Below, piece after piece: positions 21,549 through 30,324 of a DNA stretch of 64,000 bases (the first letter of the stretch is position 1; every line of letters starts with the position of its first letter). The stretch comes from Nocardioides sp. Kera G14. Its GTDB lineage: Bacteria; Actinomycetota; Actinomycetes; Propionibacteriales; Nocardioidaceae. The DNA lies in contig NZ_CP085839.1 of assembly GCF_020715565.1 (NCBI RefSeq), positions 2,046,001 to 2,110,000 on the forward strand. The letters run 5' to 3'. Made by a program: the position numbers and the translations under genes. The notes beneath the pieces are model-generated. The model made no database searches. It was not told the DNA's origin and was given only the letters and a program-made list of their open reading frames with translations.

Positions 21549-22106
21549 ACGGGGGTCAGGGTCGGTCGGGTCGCGACCCTCGTCGAGGGCCTTCCAGACA
21601 TCCAGCGGTGTGTCCGGCGTCGGTGCCGCGGCAGTCGTCGGGGCGTCGTACTTCCGCCCCATCTCCGGCCACGAGCCGACCTTCCACACGGCGAAGCAGC
21701 CGGCGAGCGCAGCGAGCGAGGCGGCCACCACGGCCACGAACCCCCACACGGTCAGGGAGGGGTCGGGCGGCGTGGAGGTGTACGTCGACCAGCCCACGTT
21801 CCGCGCATCGGAGCGCGCGTTGATCAGCCCGACGACCGACGCGGCGAGCGCTGCAAGGGCTGCGAGGGCTGCCAGCCCGGCGATGCCACGTCGCACCACA
21901 CCTCGCGTCACCAGGAGCACACCCCAGGCCGCAAGCGCGACGAGTGCCAACGCGGTCACCGCCGGACGCTCGGCGGGATTGGCGCCGGAGGTGACCGTGG
22001 CAGCCGCGGCGCCGGGCCGCGAGGCCCAGTCGTGGTGCCCGGCGATCGCGGCGACGCCGGCTCCCGCCACTCCGAGGAGCGTGGTCGGCCAGAGACCGAG
22101 CCTCAC
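21546..22106 (-). CDS. Trp biosynthesis-associated membrane protein (TIGR02234-like)
   Basis: 186 residues from GTG 22106 ([18 protein letters not shown]), whose GTGA overlaps the hisI stop. Four hydrophobic segments are visible: [55 protein letters not shown] and [20 protein letters not shown]. The cytoplasmic tail [12 protein letters not shown] matches the conserved W-x-MGRRYD element of the family. It is found beside trpE/trpC in many Actinobacteria, but its biochemical role is not established. Here it follows hisI directly, with no trpE between them. Confidence 0.85.
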   Translation of the reverse strand: MRLGLWPTTLLGVAGAGVAAIAGHHDWASRPGAAAATVTSGANPAERPAVTALALVALAAWGVLLVTRGVVRRGIAGLAALAALAALAASVVGLINARSDARNVGWSTYTSTPPDPSLTVWGFVAVVAASLAALAGCFAVWKVGSWPEMGRKYDAPTTAAAPTPDTPLDVWKALDEGRDPTDPDPR

Positions 22107-22462
22107 GCGGAAGCCTGGGGCGCGCCGAGCAGGTCGGCATCGAAGCAGGTGTGGTCCCCCGTGTGGCAGGCGGCACCGACCTGGTCGACGGTGAGGAGGA
22201 TGGTGTCGCCGTCGCAGTCGAGGCGCACCTCCTTGACCCACTGGACGTGGCCGGAGGTGTCGCCCTTGACCCAGTACTCCTGGCGGCTGCGGCTCCAGTA
22301 GGTCGCCCGGCCGGTCGTGAGCGTGCGGTGCAGCGCCTCGTCGTCCATCCAGCCCATCATCAGGACCTCGCGGGTGTCGTGCTGTTGCACGATCGCCGGC
22401 ACGAGGCCGTCGGTGGTCCGCTTGAGCCGGGCGGCGATGTCAGGGTTCAGCACGGAGTCCAT
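22103..22462 (-). CDS. hisI: Phosphoribosyl-AMP cyclohydrolase
   Basis: Third step of histidine synthesis (opens the adenine ring of PR-AMP), 119 residues. It is monofunctional, with no HisE pyrophosphohydrolase domain. Recognised by [75 protein letters not shown]. The three metal-binding Cys/Asp features (DCDGD, ACHTG, HTCF) are intact. The ATG at 22462 overlaps the TAA of the upstream exporter gene by one base (TAATG), so translation is probably coupled. The other his genes lie at 37-42 kb, separated by the exporter and the accessory block. Confidence 0.96.
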   Translation of the reverse strand: MDSVLNPDIAARLKRTTDGLVPAIVQQHDTREVLMMGWMDDEALHRTLTTGRATYWSRSRQEYWVKGDTSGHVQWVKEVRLDCDGDTILLTVDQVGAACHTGDHTCFDADLLGAPQASA

Positions 22463-24255
22463 TATCCGTGCTGCGCGATCCAGGAGCGGTGCAGGCGGTC
22501 GTACGCCGTCGCCGACTGGCTCACCAGCTCGGTGTGCGGGCCGCGCTGGACGATGTGTCCGCGGTCGACGACGATCACCTCGTCGGCGGCCTCGGCGGTG
22601 CTCAACCGGTGGGCGATGGTGACGCTGGTGCGGCCCTCCATCAGCCGCTCGAGCGCGCGGTTGATCCGCATCTCCAACTGCGGGTCGACGGCACTCGTGG
22701 CCTCGTCGAGGACGAGCAGGTCGGGGTCGGCGAGCTGGGCGCGGAGCAGTGCGACGAGCTGCCGCTCCCCCGCACTCAGGCTCTCGCCGCGCTGGCCCAC
22801 ACGCGTCGCGACGCCGAGGGGCAGCGAGGCGAGCCAGTCGTCGAGCCCGAGCGACTCCGCGGCCGCGACGATCTGGTCGTCGGTGGCCGTGAGGTCGCCG
22901 TAACGCACATTCGCGGCGAGGGTGTCGTCGAAGAGGAAACCCTCCTGCGGCACGAGGACGACGGACGAGCGCAGGGACTCCGCGCGGATCTCCCGCAGGT
23001 CGACGCCGTCGAGAAGGACGGTGCCCGAGCTGGGGTCCATCAGGCGGGTGAGCAGCTTCGCGATGGTGGACTTGCCCGAGCCGGTCTCACCGACGACGGC
23101 GATGCGGCGGCCGGGCGCGATGGCGAGACTGAGATCGTGCAGCACCGGCGCACCGCCGGGATAGGCGAAGCTGACCTCACGGAACTCGATGCTGATCGGG
23201 CCGCGCGGCAGGACCTGTCCGTCCGGTCCGGGGTCGACGAGGTCGGCCGGAGTGTCGAGCACACCGATCACGCGACGCCAGCTGGCGATGGCGTTCTGGG
23301 CGTCGGTGAGGATCTGCGTGCCCATCTGGACCGGGTTGACGAAGAGGCTGACGAGGAACGCGAAGGCGAGAATGGTGCCAGAGCTCATCGGGTGGCTTCC
23401 GAACGTGCCGTGGGCAGCCAGCCAGACACCGACGAGGACGACCCCGGCGTTGGCGAGGCCGCCGCTGATGCCGCCCAGGCTGAAGCTCACGACGGTGTAG
23501 CCCTGCGCGGCGACCTGGGCGTTCCTGTTGGCGTCGATCGCCTCGTCGATGCGCTGCTGGGTGCGCTCCTCGACGGCGTACGCCTTGACGACGGCAGCGC
23601 CGACGACGGGCTCGCTGACGGCCGACAGCATGGCGCCGACGGTCTGGCGCACGTGCGTGTAGGCGGCCGAGAGGCGGCGCTGGAACCAGCGGATCGAACC
23701 GAAGAGCGGGGCGAAGCAGAGCCAGACGACGATTGCGAGGGGCCAGCTGTAGAAGGCCATCACGACCGTCGCGACGAGCATCTGGCCCAGGCTGATGATG
23801 AAGATGAGTCCGCCGAAGACGAGGAACTGGCTGACCTGGTCGACGTCGCTGGTGACGCGGGAGACGAGGGCGCCGCGCCGCTCGGTGTTCTGGGTGAGCA
23901 TCGGCAGGTCGTGGATGTGCCGGAACGCCTTGGTACGCAAGGTGGCGAGGCCACGCTCGCTCGCGGTGAAGAGCCGGCTGGTCATCAGGTAGGAGCAGAC
24001 GGCCGTGCCGATGATCGCCACTGCGGAGATGATCGCGGCGGTGACGGTGAACGGGATGTCGGGGCCGCCGTCGGCGTTGATGCCCTTGTCGAGCGTCTGC
24101 TGCACGGCGATCGGGACGACGACCTGGCCGAGGCTGGCGAAGATCGCGAACAGCACGGTGGTCCTGATCCCGACCGTCAGCTCCGGGCTGTGCTTCACGC
24201 CACGGCGGATGGTCTCGAACGCGCCGAGGTCGAGACCGGTGTCGACGCTGCTCAT
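22462..24255 (-). CDS. ABC exporter half-transporter, subunit B
   Basis: Type IV ABC exporter half, 597 residues from ATG 24255 ([13 protein letters not shown]). The membrane domain spans ~25-330 with six predicted helices ([66 protein letters not shown] and others). The ATPase domain spans ~360-590. Walker A is [14 protein letters not shown] and Walker [15 protein letters not shown] with catalytic Glu, but the signature is LSAGERQ instead of LSGGQ. The partner gene ends 4 nt inside this one (ATGA), so the two make a heterodimer. The substrate is unknown; relatives export drugs, lipids or peptides. Confidence 0.9.
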   Translation of the reverse strand: MSSVDTGLDLGAFETIRRGVKHSPELTVGIRTTVLFAIFASLGQVVVPIAVQQTLDKGINADGGPDIPFTVTAAIISAVAIIGTAVCSYLMTSRLFTASERGLATLRTKAFRHIHDLPMLTQNTERRGALVSRVTSDVDQVSQFLVFGGLIFIISLGQMLVATVVMAFYSWPLAIVVWLCFAPLFGSIRWFQRRLSAAYTHVRQTVGAMLSAVSEPVVGAAVVKAYAVEERTQQRIDEAIDANRNAQVAAQGYTVVSFSLGGISGGLANAGVVLVGVWLAAHGTFGSHPMSSGTILAFAFLVSLFVNPVQMGTQILTDAQNAIASWRRVIGVLDTPADLVDPGPDGQVLPRGPISIEFREVSFAYPGGAPVLHDLSLAIAPGRRIAVVGETGSGKSTIAKLLTRLMDPSSGTVLLDGVDLREIRAESLRSSVVLVPQEGFLFDDTLAANVRYGDLTATDDQIVAAAESLGLDDWLASLPLGVATRVGQRGESLSAGERQLVALLRAQLADPDLLVLDEATSAVDPQLEMRINRALERLMEGRTSVTIAHRLSTAEAADEVIVVDRGHIVQRGPHTELVSQSATAYDRLHRSWIAQHG

Positions 24256-26021
24256 TCGTGCACCTCCTGGGTCTCGTAGGCATTGACCAGCCGCGCGTAG
24301 TCGTCGGACTCTGCGAGCAGCTCGGCGTGCGAACCGCGGTCGGCGATCCTGCCCTCGGCCAAGTGGACGACCTCGTCGGCCAACCCGATCGTGGCCTTGC
24401 GGTAGGCGACGACGACCAAGGTGGCGTCGTACTGCTTGATGCCGGCGAGGATGCGCTGCTCGACCTCGGGGTCGACCGCGCTCGTCGCGTCGTCGAGGAT
24501 CAGGAGCCGCGGGTGCCGGACCAGCGCGCGGGCGAGGGAGATGCGCTGGCGCTGGCCACCGCTCAGCGAGGTGCCGCGCTCCCCCAGCCGCGTGTCCAAG
24601 CCGTGCGGGAGCTCGCGGACGAAGTCGGCCGCCTGTGCCGTCTCCAGCGCCGACCAGACCTCCTCGTCGGAGAAGTCGCCGCCGAGCGTGACGTTGTCGC
24701 GGACCGTGTCGTCGAAGAGGAACGCCGCCTGGGGTACGACGGCCACGGCTCGTGCGAGCTCGCCGGGTGCCAGGTGACGGACGTCCGTGCCGTCCACGAC
24801 GATCCGGCCGGAAGCAGGGTCGACGAGACGGGTCAACAGTGTCGTGAGCGTCGACTTGCCGGCTGCCGTCGCGCCCACGATCGCGGTGGTGCGCCCGGGC
24901 TGGACGTCGAACGTGACGCCGTCGAGGACGGGGGTGGTGCCGTCGTACGAGAAGGCGACGTCCCGCACCTCGAGGGAGGCCCCGGCCGAGCTGTCGGCGA
25001 GCGCAGCGTCGCCGTACGCCGTCGAGCCGGTCGCGTCGAGGACGTTGCGCACCCGTCGCCAGCCCACGACGCTGCGCGGGAACTCGCCGAGCAGCCAGCC
25101 GATCGAGCGGATCGGGAAGCTGACGATCGTGAGGAGGTAGGCGACCGTGACGACGTCGCCCGCGGCCGTGCCGCCGGAGCGGACGCGGAGGGCGCCGACG
25201 ATGAGGACGACGAGGACGCCGAGGTTGGGCACGGCCGCGAGGGTCGGGTCGAAGGCGGCGCGGATGCGGCCACTGCGGATGTTGATGTCGCGCAACTGCT
25301 GCGCCTTGGCGCTGAACCGCTCGGTCTCCTCGGTCTCGCGGCCGAGCGTCTTGACGACGAGGGCGCCGTCGAAGGACTCGTGGGCGATCTCGCTGAGCTC
25401 CGCGCGAAGCTGCTGGGCGCGCGTGATCAGCGGGCTCGAGAAGCGCTGGTAGGTGAGGTTGGCCGCGATCACGGCCGGGAAGACGAGGACACCCACGAGC
25501 GCGAGGACGACGTCGGCGAGGAACATCTGGGCCACCGCGATGACCATCATGACGATCGTGCCGACCGCCATCGGCAGCGGCGCGATCGGCGCCCAGGCCG
25601 CCTCGACGTCGGAGTTGGCGTTGCTCAGCAGCTGGCCGGTCGGGTGCTGGTGGTGCCAGGCGAGCGGAAGCTCGAGGTACGTGCGGGTGACCGCGCGGCG
25701 GGTGTGGGCCTGCATCCGGTACTGCATGATCCCGGCGCCCAGTCGCCGCGCGACGATGCCGACCGCCCGCAGGAGCGCAACGCCGATGAAGAGCGCCGCC
25801 ACGGCGACGTACGCACCCCGGCCGACGTGGTGGCCGTCGAAGTACGGGATGAGGACGTGGTCCGTCGACCACCCGAGGACCCACGCATCCGCGACCGTCA
25901 GGGCCCCGAAGAGCGCGCTCCCGATCGTCGAGAGGGTGAAGATCGCCGGCTCGCGCCTGATCGCCACCCCGAGGACCTTGAGGCCGTCCCACGTCGTTGC
26001 TCTGCTCGGGGGTTCAGCCAC
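24252..26021 (-). CDS. ABC exporter half-transporter, subunit A
   Basis: Partner of the previous half-transporter, 589 residues from GTG 26021 (VAEPPSRATTWDGLKVLGVA). The frame is open upstream into hsdR, but the protein family begins here. The membrane domain (~25-320) has six helices. The ATPase domain (~345-580) has Walker A GATAAGKSTLTTLL, a canonical signature LSGGQRQRISLARAL, and Walker B LLILDDATSAVD, where the catalytic Glu is replaced by Asp. With the LSAGE signature of subunit B, this gives one degenerate and one competent ATP site, as in known heterodimeric exporters. It starts 11 nt after the hsdR stop, so it may be read from the hsd promoter. Confidence 0.9.
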   Translation of the reverse strand: MAEPPSRATTWDGLKVLGVAIRREPAIFTLSTIGSALFGALTVADAWVLGWSTDHVLIPYFDGHHVGRGAYVAVAALFIGVALLRAVGIVARRLGAGIMQYRMQAHTRRAVTRTYLELPLAWHHQHPTGQLLSNANSDVEAAWAPIAPLPMAVGTIVMMVIAVAQMFLADVVLALVGVLVFPAVIAANLTYQRFSSPLITRAQQLRAELSEIAHESFDGALVVKTLGRETEETERFSAKAQQLRDINIRSGRIRAAFDPTLAAVPNLGVLVVLIVGALRVRSGGTAAGDVVTVAYLLTIVSFPIRSIGWLLGEFPRSVVGWRRVRNVLDATGSTAYGDAALADSSAGASLEVRDVAFSYDGTTPVLDGVTFDVQPGRTTAIVGATAAGKSTLTTLLTRLVDPASGRIVVDGTDVRHLAPGELARAVAVVPQAAFLFDDTVRDNVTLGGDFSDEEVWSALETAQAADFVRELPHGLDTRLGERGTSLSGGQRQRISLARALVRHPRLLILDDATSAVDPEVEQRILAGIKQYDATLVVVAYRKATIGLADEVVHLAEGRIADRGSHAELLAESDDYARLVNAYETQEVHE

Positions 26022-26032
26022 AAGGGACGACT

Positions 26033-29000
26033 TTACCGACCGTCGAGGGCCGCCTCGTAATAGGCGTCGGCCAACTTGGTCATGATCCGCTGGATGGCCG
26101 GACCGTCGGTGAAGAAGTAGTCGGCCATGGTGTTGTGGGCGTTCTGGTTGTCGGCCACTGCCTCGATCGCGGCGTCCTTGAAGTCGGCGGACTCGCGGAA
26201 CTGGTTGCGTGAGTTGACCTTCGCCTGGAGTCGGAGTGCCTCGTTGCCCATCAGGGTCCCGAGGAGCACGTTCACGAACTCGGCGACCTGGGCGTCGCCG
26301 AACGCCTCGGCCCCGAAGAGGGTGTTCATCTCGTCGATGACTTCTCGGAGGGCGACGTACTTCGGCTCCTTCTTCGCCCCTGTGCCAGCGCCGCTGGGCG
26401 GCTTCAGGTCGGCGTCGCCGCTGAGGCTGATGTCGACCTCGGCGTTCTTCTGCAGGCGTACGCCGGCGAGCTCGACGTTCGAGAGGTCGACCGGCGAGCT
26501 CCACGTCTCCTCACCTATCACTTGGCCCAGAAGGCGGAGGTAGGCGGCGAGCATCTCCATGTAGGGGTCGCCGTAGTTCACGACCTGACTCATGAAGTCG
26601 TAGAGGCGGACGTACGTGCCGGCGTCCTTGCGGAAGAGCTCGAGCTCGTCCTGGGCGAGCTTGTCGCCGGTCTCGATGGCGTGGGTCCACCGTCTGCGGA
26701 ACTCCTCCTGGCCCCGGCTGACGACGGCCGCGAGCGCGTTGTTGCCCTGGTGCTCGACGAGGATCAGCCCGACCTTGCGGACGTCGGCCTCGTCGTAGAT
26801 CCCGACGGTGTCCAGCTTGTTCATCAGGTGGGAGACGACGTACGGGTCGGTCTCGGTCTCGAGCGAGGCGCCCGCGAAGTAGGGCTCGAAGGCCGCCTGG
26901 ATGTCCTCCGGCTTGTTGGCGAAGTCGATGACGAAGGTCGTGACCTTGCGCTCACCCGTGGCGGTGCGGTGCGTGCGGTTGAGTCGGGACAGCGTCTGGA
27001 CGGCCGTGACGCCGGAGAGGCGCTTGTCGACGTACATCGCCGAGAGCAGCGGCTGGTCGAAACCGGTCTGGAACTTGTTGGCGACGAGCATGACCTTGTA
27101 GGTGTCGCCCTTGAAGGCCGCTGCCAGGTCGGCGCTGGCGCCCGGGTTGAGGGTGGCCTCCGTCGCCTCGGCGTCCTTGTCGGGCTTCACTCCCCACTCC
27201 GGCGACCAGATCTCGTCGTCGCCGAAGGAGACGGAGCCGGAGAAGGCGACCAGTGTGCCGTAGCTGTAGCTCGGATCCTCCGCCGCGCGCTTGGCGATGT
27301 AGAGGTCGATGGCCTTCTTGTACTTCACCGCGGCCTTGCGCGAGTCGGTCACGACCATCGCCTTGGCCTTGCCGTCGAGCAGATGGGCGACGTTGGCGTG
27401 GAAGTGCTCAACGATGATCTGGACCTTCTGGCTGATGTTCGTCGGATGGAGCTTGACCCACCGCATCAGGCCCTTCTTCGCGACCTTCTCGTCGACCTCG
27501 ACATCGAGCTCACCCTCCGCTGCCGTCGCGTTGCCGGCGATCTTGAGGGCGGTGTCGTAGGTCTGGTAGCCCCGGAGCACGTCGAGGATGTAGCCCTCCT
27601 CGATCGCCTGCTTCATCGAGTAGAGGTGGAAGCGCTGCTTCGGCACGCCGTCGGCGCCCTTGCGCCCGAAGAGCTCGATCGTCTTCGCCTTCGGCGTCGC
27701 GGTGAAGGCGAAGTAGGAGACGTTGTGCGACTCGGCGCGCTCTGCCATCTGAGCGGCGAGGATGTCCTCGACGTCGAGCTCCTCGTCCTCACTCTCGCCG
27801 GCCGAGAGGACTTCCTTGAGCCTGGACGCCGTCTGGCCGGCCTGCGACGAGTGCGCCTCGTCGGCGATCACCGCGAAGCGCTTGCCCGCCAGTGAGGCGT
27901 CGTCGCCGAGCTCCTTGAGCACGTGCGGGAAGGTCTGCACGGTGACGGCGATGATCAGCTCACCCTGTGTCAGTGCTTGGGCGAGGAGGCCCGACTTGGA
28001 CTTGGCGCCCGCCTTGCGCACGTCCTCCGGGCTGATCGTCGCGACGACCTTCCTGCCCCCGTCGATCTGGCGGACGGCGTCCTGCAGTTGACCGTCGAGG
28101 ACCGCACGGTCGACGACGACGACGACCGAGTCGAAGACCTTCTTGTTGTCGACGTGGAGACGCGCGAGCCGGTGGGCCGTCCACGCGATCGTGTTGGTCT
28201 TCCCTGAGCCGGCGGAGTGCTCGATCAGGTAGCGCTGGCCCACGCCCTCGGCCGCCACCGCCTGCTCGATCTTTGTGACCGCCTCCCACTGGTGGAACCG
28301 CGGGAAGAGCATCGACGTGCGCCGCTCGCTCCTCCCCGTTGCGGCGTCCCACTCCTCCTTGGTCTGGACGATCATCAGGCGCCCGATGATCTGGAGCCAC
28401 GCGTCCTTCTGCCAGACCCGCGTCCAGAGGTATGCCGTCGGTGACAGCTCGTCCTCGGCGGGCGGGTTCCCGGCGCCACCGTCGTGGCCGATGTTGAAGG
28501 GCAGGAAGTGAGTCTTCTCCCCCTCGAGTTTGGTCGTCATCGCGGCGAGCGTGTTGGAGACGGCGAAGTGGACCAGTGCACGGTGACCGAAGGAGAGCAA
28601 CGGCTCGGGCTTGCCGTTGGTGAGCGGGTTGCGGTCCCGCCGGTACTGCGTCGTCGCCTCGTCGAGGCTCTGCGTGAAGTCGGTCTTGAGCTCCGCTGTC
28701 GCCACCGGGATGCCGTTGACGAAGAGGACCAGGTCGATGCTGCGCTGGTCGGCCGTCGAGAAGTGCACCTGCCGGATCACACGCACCCGCATGGCGGCGT
28801 ACTGCGCGACGGTCGTCTCGTTGAGCGTGTTCTCCGGACGGAACTGCGCCATCTTGAGCCGGCCGCCGCCGACGTACTGCACGCCGTTGCGCAGCACGTT
28901 GAGCGTGCCGCCACCGTGCTCCAGCGGCCTGTCGAGTGCGGCCGTCAGGACGTCGAGGAACTTCCCTTGGCTTCCCGCTGCCTTCAGGGCCTTCTCGTAC

Positions 29001-29158
29001 GCCGCCGGCTGGGTCGCCTCGAGCCAGGCGACGACGTCCTCAGGGAAGAGTGCGCGCTCCCGGTCGTAGCCCTTGTCGTTCTTGGAGTACAGCCATCCGT
29101 TCGCCTCGAGGTACTCACAGATCTCCGTCTCGAAGACGACCTCGTTGTGATCCGCCAT
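26033..29158 (-). CDS. hsdR: Type I restriction enzyme R subunit
   Basis: Motor and nuclease subunit that translocates DNA and cuts unmodified invading DNA, 1041 residues, a normal length. The start is ATG 29158 (MADHNEVVFETEICEYL); it overlaps the hsdS stop by one base (TGATG). Residues ~120-160 carry the PD-(D/E)xK nuclease core, SIDLVLFVNGIPVATAELK. SF2 helicase motifs follow: I in HSAGSGKTNTIAWTA (~312-326), II in DEAHSSQ (~433), III in FTATPK (~486), V and VI in ANKFQTGFDQPLL and VQTLSRLNRTH. All catalytic residues appear intact, so the system should be functional. Confidence 0.95.
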   Translation of the reverse strand: MADHNEVVFETEICEYLEANGWLYSKNDKGYDRERALFPEDVVAWLEATQPAAYEKALKAAGSQGKFLDVLTAALDRPLEHGGGTLNVLRNGVQYVGGGRLKMAQFRPENTLNETTVAQYAAMRVRVIRQVHFSTADQRSIDLVLFVNGIPVATAELKTDFTQSLDEATTQYRRDRNPLTNGKPEPLLSFGHRALVHFAVSNTLAAMTTKLEGEKTHFLPFNIGHDGGAGNPPAEDELSPTAYLWTRVWQKDAWLQIIGRLMIVQTKEEWDAATGRSERRTSMLFPRFHQWEAVTKIEQAVAAEGVGQRYLIEHSAGSGKTNTIAWTAHRLARLHVDNKKVFDSVVVVVDRAVLDGQLQDAVRQIDGGRKVVATISPEDVRKAGAKSKSGLLAQALTQGELIIAVTVQTFPHVLKELGDDASLAGKRFAVIADEAHSSQAGQTASRLKEVLSAGESEDEELDVEDILAAQMAERAESHNVSYFAFTATPKAKTIELFGRKGADGVPKQRFHLYSMKQAIEEGYILDVLRGYQTYDTALKIAGNATAAEGELDVEVDEKVAKKGLMRWVKLHPTNISQKVQIIVEHFHANVAHLLDGKAKAMVVTDSRKAAVKYKKAIDLYIAKRAAEDPSYSYGTLVAFSGSVSFGDDEIWSPEWGVKPDKDAEATEATLNPGASADLAAAFKGDTYKVMLVANKFQTGFDQPLLSAMYVDKRLSGVTAVQTLSRLNRTHRTATGERKVTTFVIDFANKPEDIQAAFEPYFAGASLETETDPYVVSHLMNKLDTVGIYDEADVRKVGLILVEHQGNNALAAVVSRGQEEFRRRWTHAIETGDKLAQDELELFRKDAGTYVRLYDFMSQVVNYGDPYMEMLAAYLRLLGQVIGEETWSSPVDLSNVELAGVRLQKNAEVDISLSGDADLKPPSGAGTGAKKEPKYVALREVIDEMNTLFGAEAFGDAQVAEFVNVLLGTLMGNEALRLQAKVNSRNQFRESADFKDAAIEAVADNQNAHNTMADYFFTDGPAIQRIMTKLADAYYEAALDGR

Positions 29159-30324
29159 CACGCCACCGCGTCGCGTACATCGATCTGGCCCGTCACTGCC
29201 GCGGTGATGAGCGCTGCCCTGCGCTCCTTGGACAGCTCGATGAACCGCTCGGTCTCGGCAATGAGTGCGTCGAGGCGCGAAAGCGACAGTTCTAGGCGAT
29301 GCCAAACGCCGGACGTACTGGGCCACGAGACAATGAATCTCGACAGGTCGGCCATGCCGAGCGTGGGCTGGACGGAATCACCGCTGGTTGCGGACCCTGC
29401 TTGTTCAAGGAATTCGCTAGACGTGAGCCACGCGCGCAGCAACTCTGGCTGTACGTCCATGGCAGGTCGGAGCACGGCTACCGCCCGTGCGACATTCGCT
29501 CCTGAGGCCCAAGCAGGCGCGACGGCAGCGCTCCCCATCTTGCCAACCACGCCGAGAAGGACATCCCCTTCACGAAGAACGGTCCGTCCGTACTCGTCCG
29601 ACTGTTCACCCGAGACCCACCTTGCGCTCGGCACTAATTGCGCTGAGGAAAGATCGCCCACTCGGAAGAATTGGACCGCGCCGGGTTCCTCAGGTTCCAC
29701 GTAACGTGGCACCAGGACGCCATAGGTCGGCGACTGGCTTAGGAGTCTCCTCAACTCGACCCGCCGAGTCGGCGCACCGTTGAACACCAAGTCCACGGCT
29801 GCTTGCCGGCGCTCTTTGAACAACTTGACCAGTCGCTGCTGATCGTCGATGAGCGCGTCGATCCGGGCGGTCTCGCGGTCGAGGAAGTCGGCGATGGAGC
29901 GCTGCAAGTTCAGTGGCGGCAGCGGCATTCGGTGACCGCCGAGCTCGCCTTGCGTCATGCTAGGAAGCGCCGTGTTGGTCGCGTAATACGAAAACGGCAT
30001 GGTCAACGCGTAGTAGTGAAAGAACCGCGGTTCGACCTTCTCCGACAACTCGGTGAAGAACATCGTGTCGACGGTCCAAAACCGCCCCGTCACAAGAAGT
30101 GGCCTGTCGATCGTCCCTTTACGGCCAAACAAGACACTGACGCCGTCGTATAGATATTCCGAGGCGCGTCGGAACTCGCCTCCGGACCCGTAGACCGGGT
30201 AGCCGCCCGCCGACACCTCGACCTCTTTGTAGTCAACTCCGTTGCGAATCGTGGCGACCCGCCTCATCTGAACGACATCCCATCGGGGTGGGAGATCGGG
30301 AAGCCAGGGCGCAAGCACACTCAT
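29158..30324 (-). CDS. hsdS: Type I restriction enzyme specificity subunit
   Basis: DNA-recognition subunit that sets the methylation and cleavage target, 388 residues. The two-repeat layout is clear. TRD1 spans ~1-150, ending in LPPLNLQRSIADFLDRETARIDALIDDQQRLVKLFKERRQAAVDLVFNG (central coiled-coil conserved region). TRD2 spans ~195-335, ending in the second conserved helix RLDALIAETERFIELSKERRAALITAAVTGQIDVR. By eye the DNA is clearly richer in A/T than its neighbours, as expected for exchanged specificity genes. Its ATGA overlaps the hsdM stop. The recognition sequence cannot be read from the protein. Confidence 0.93.
   Translation of the reverse strand: MSVLAPWLPDLPPRWDVVQMRRVATIRNGVDYKEVEVSAGGYPVYGSGGEFRRASEYLYDGVSVLFGRKGTIDRPLLVTGRFWTVDTMFFTELSEKVEPRFFHYYALTMPFSYYATNTALPSMTQGELGGHRMPLPPLNLQRSIADFLDRETARIDALIDDQQRLVKLFKERRQAAVDLVFNGAPTRRVELRRLLSQSPTYGVLVPRYVEPEEPGAVQFFRVGDLSSAQLVPSARWVSGEQSDEYGRTVLREGDVLLGVVGKMGSAAVAPAWASGANVARAVAVLRPAMDVQPELLRAWLTSSEFLEQAGSATSGDSVQPTLGMADLSRFIVSWPSTSGVWHRLELSLSRLDALIAETERFIELSKERRAALITAAVTGQIDVRDAVA

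Noticed and set aside
24252..25992. A single giant ABC protein made by joining the two exporter halves
   Set aside because: The apparent long frame is an out-of-frame reading of subunit A followed by genuine subunit B. The two real genes overlap by ATGA in different frames.
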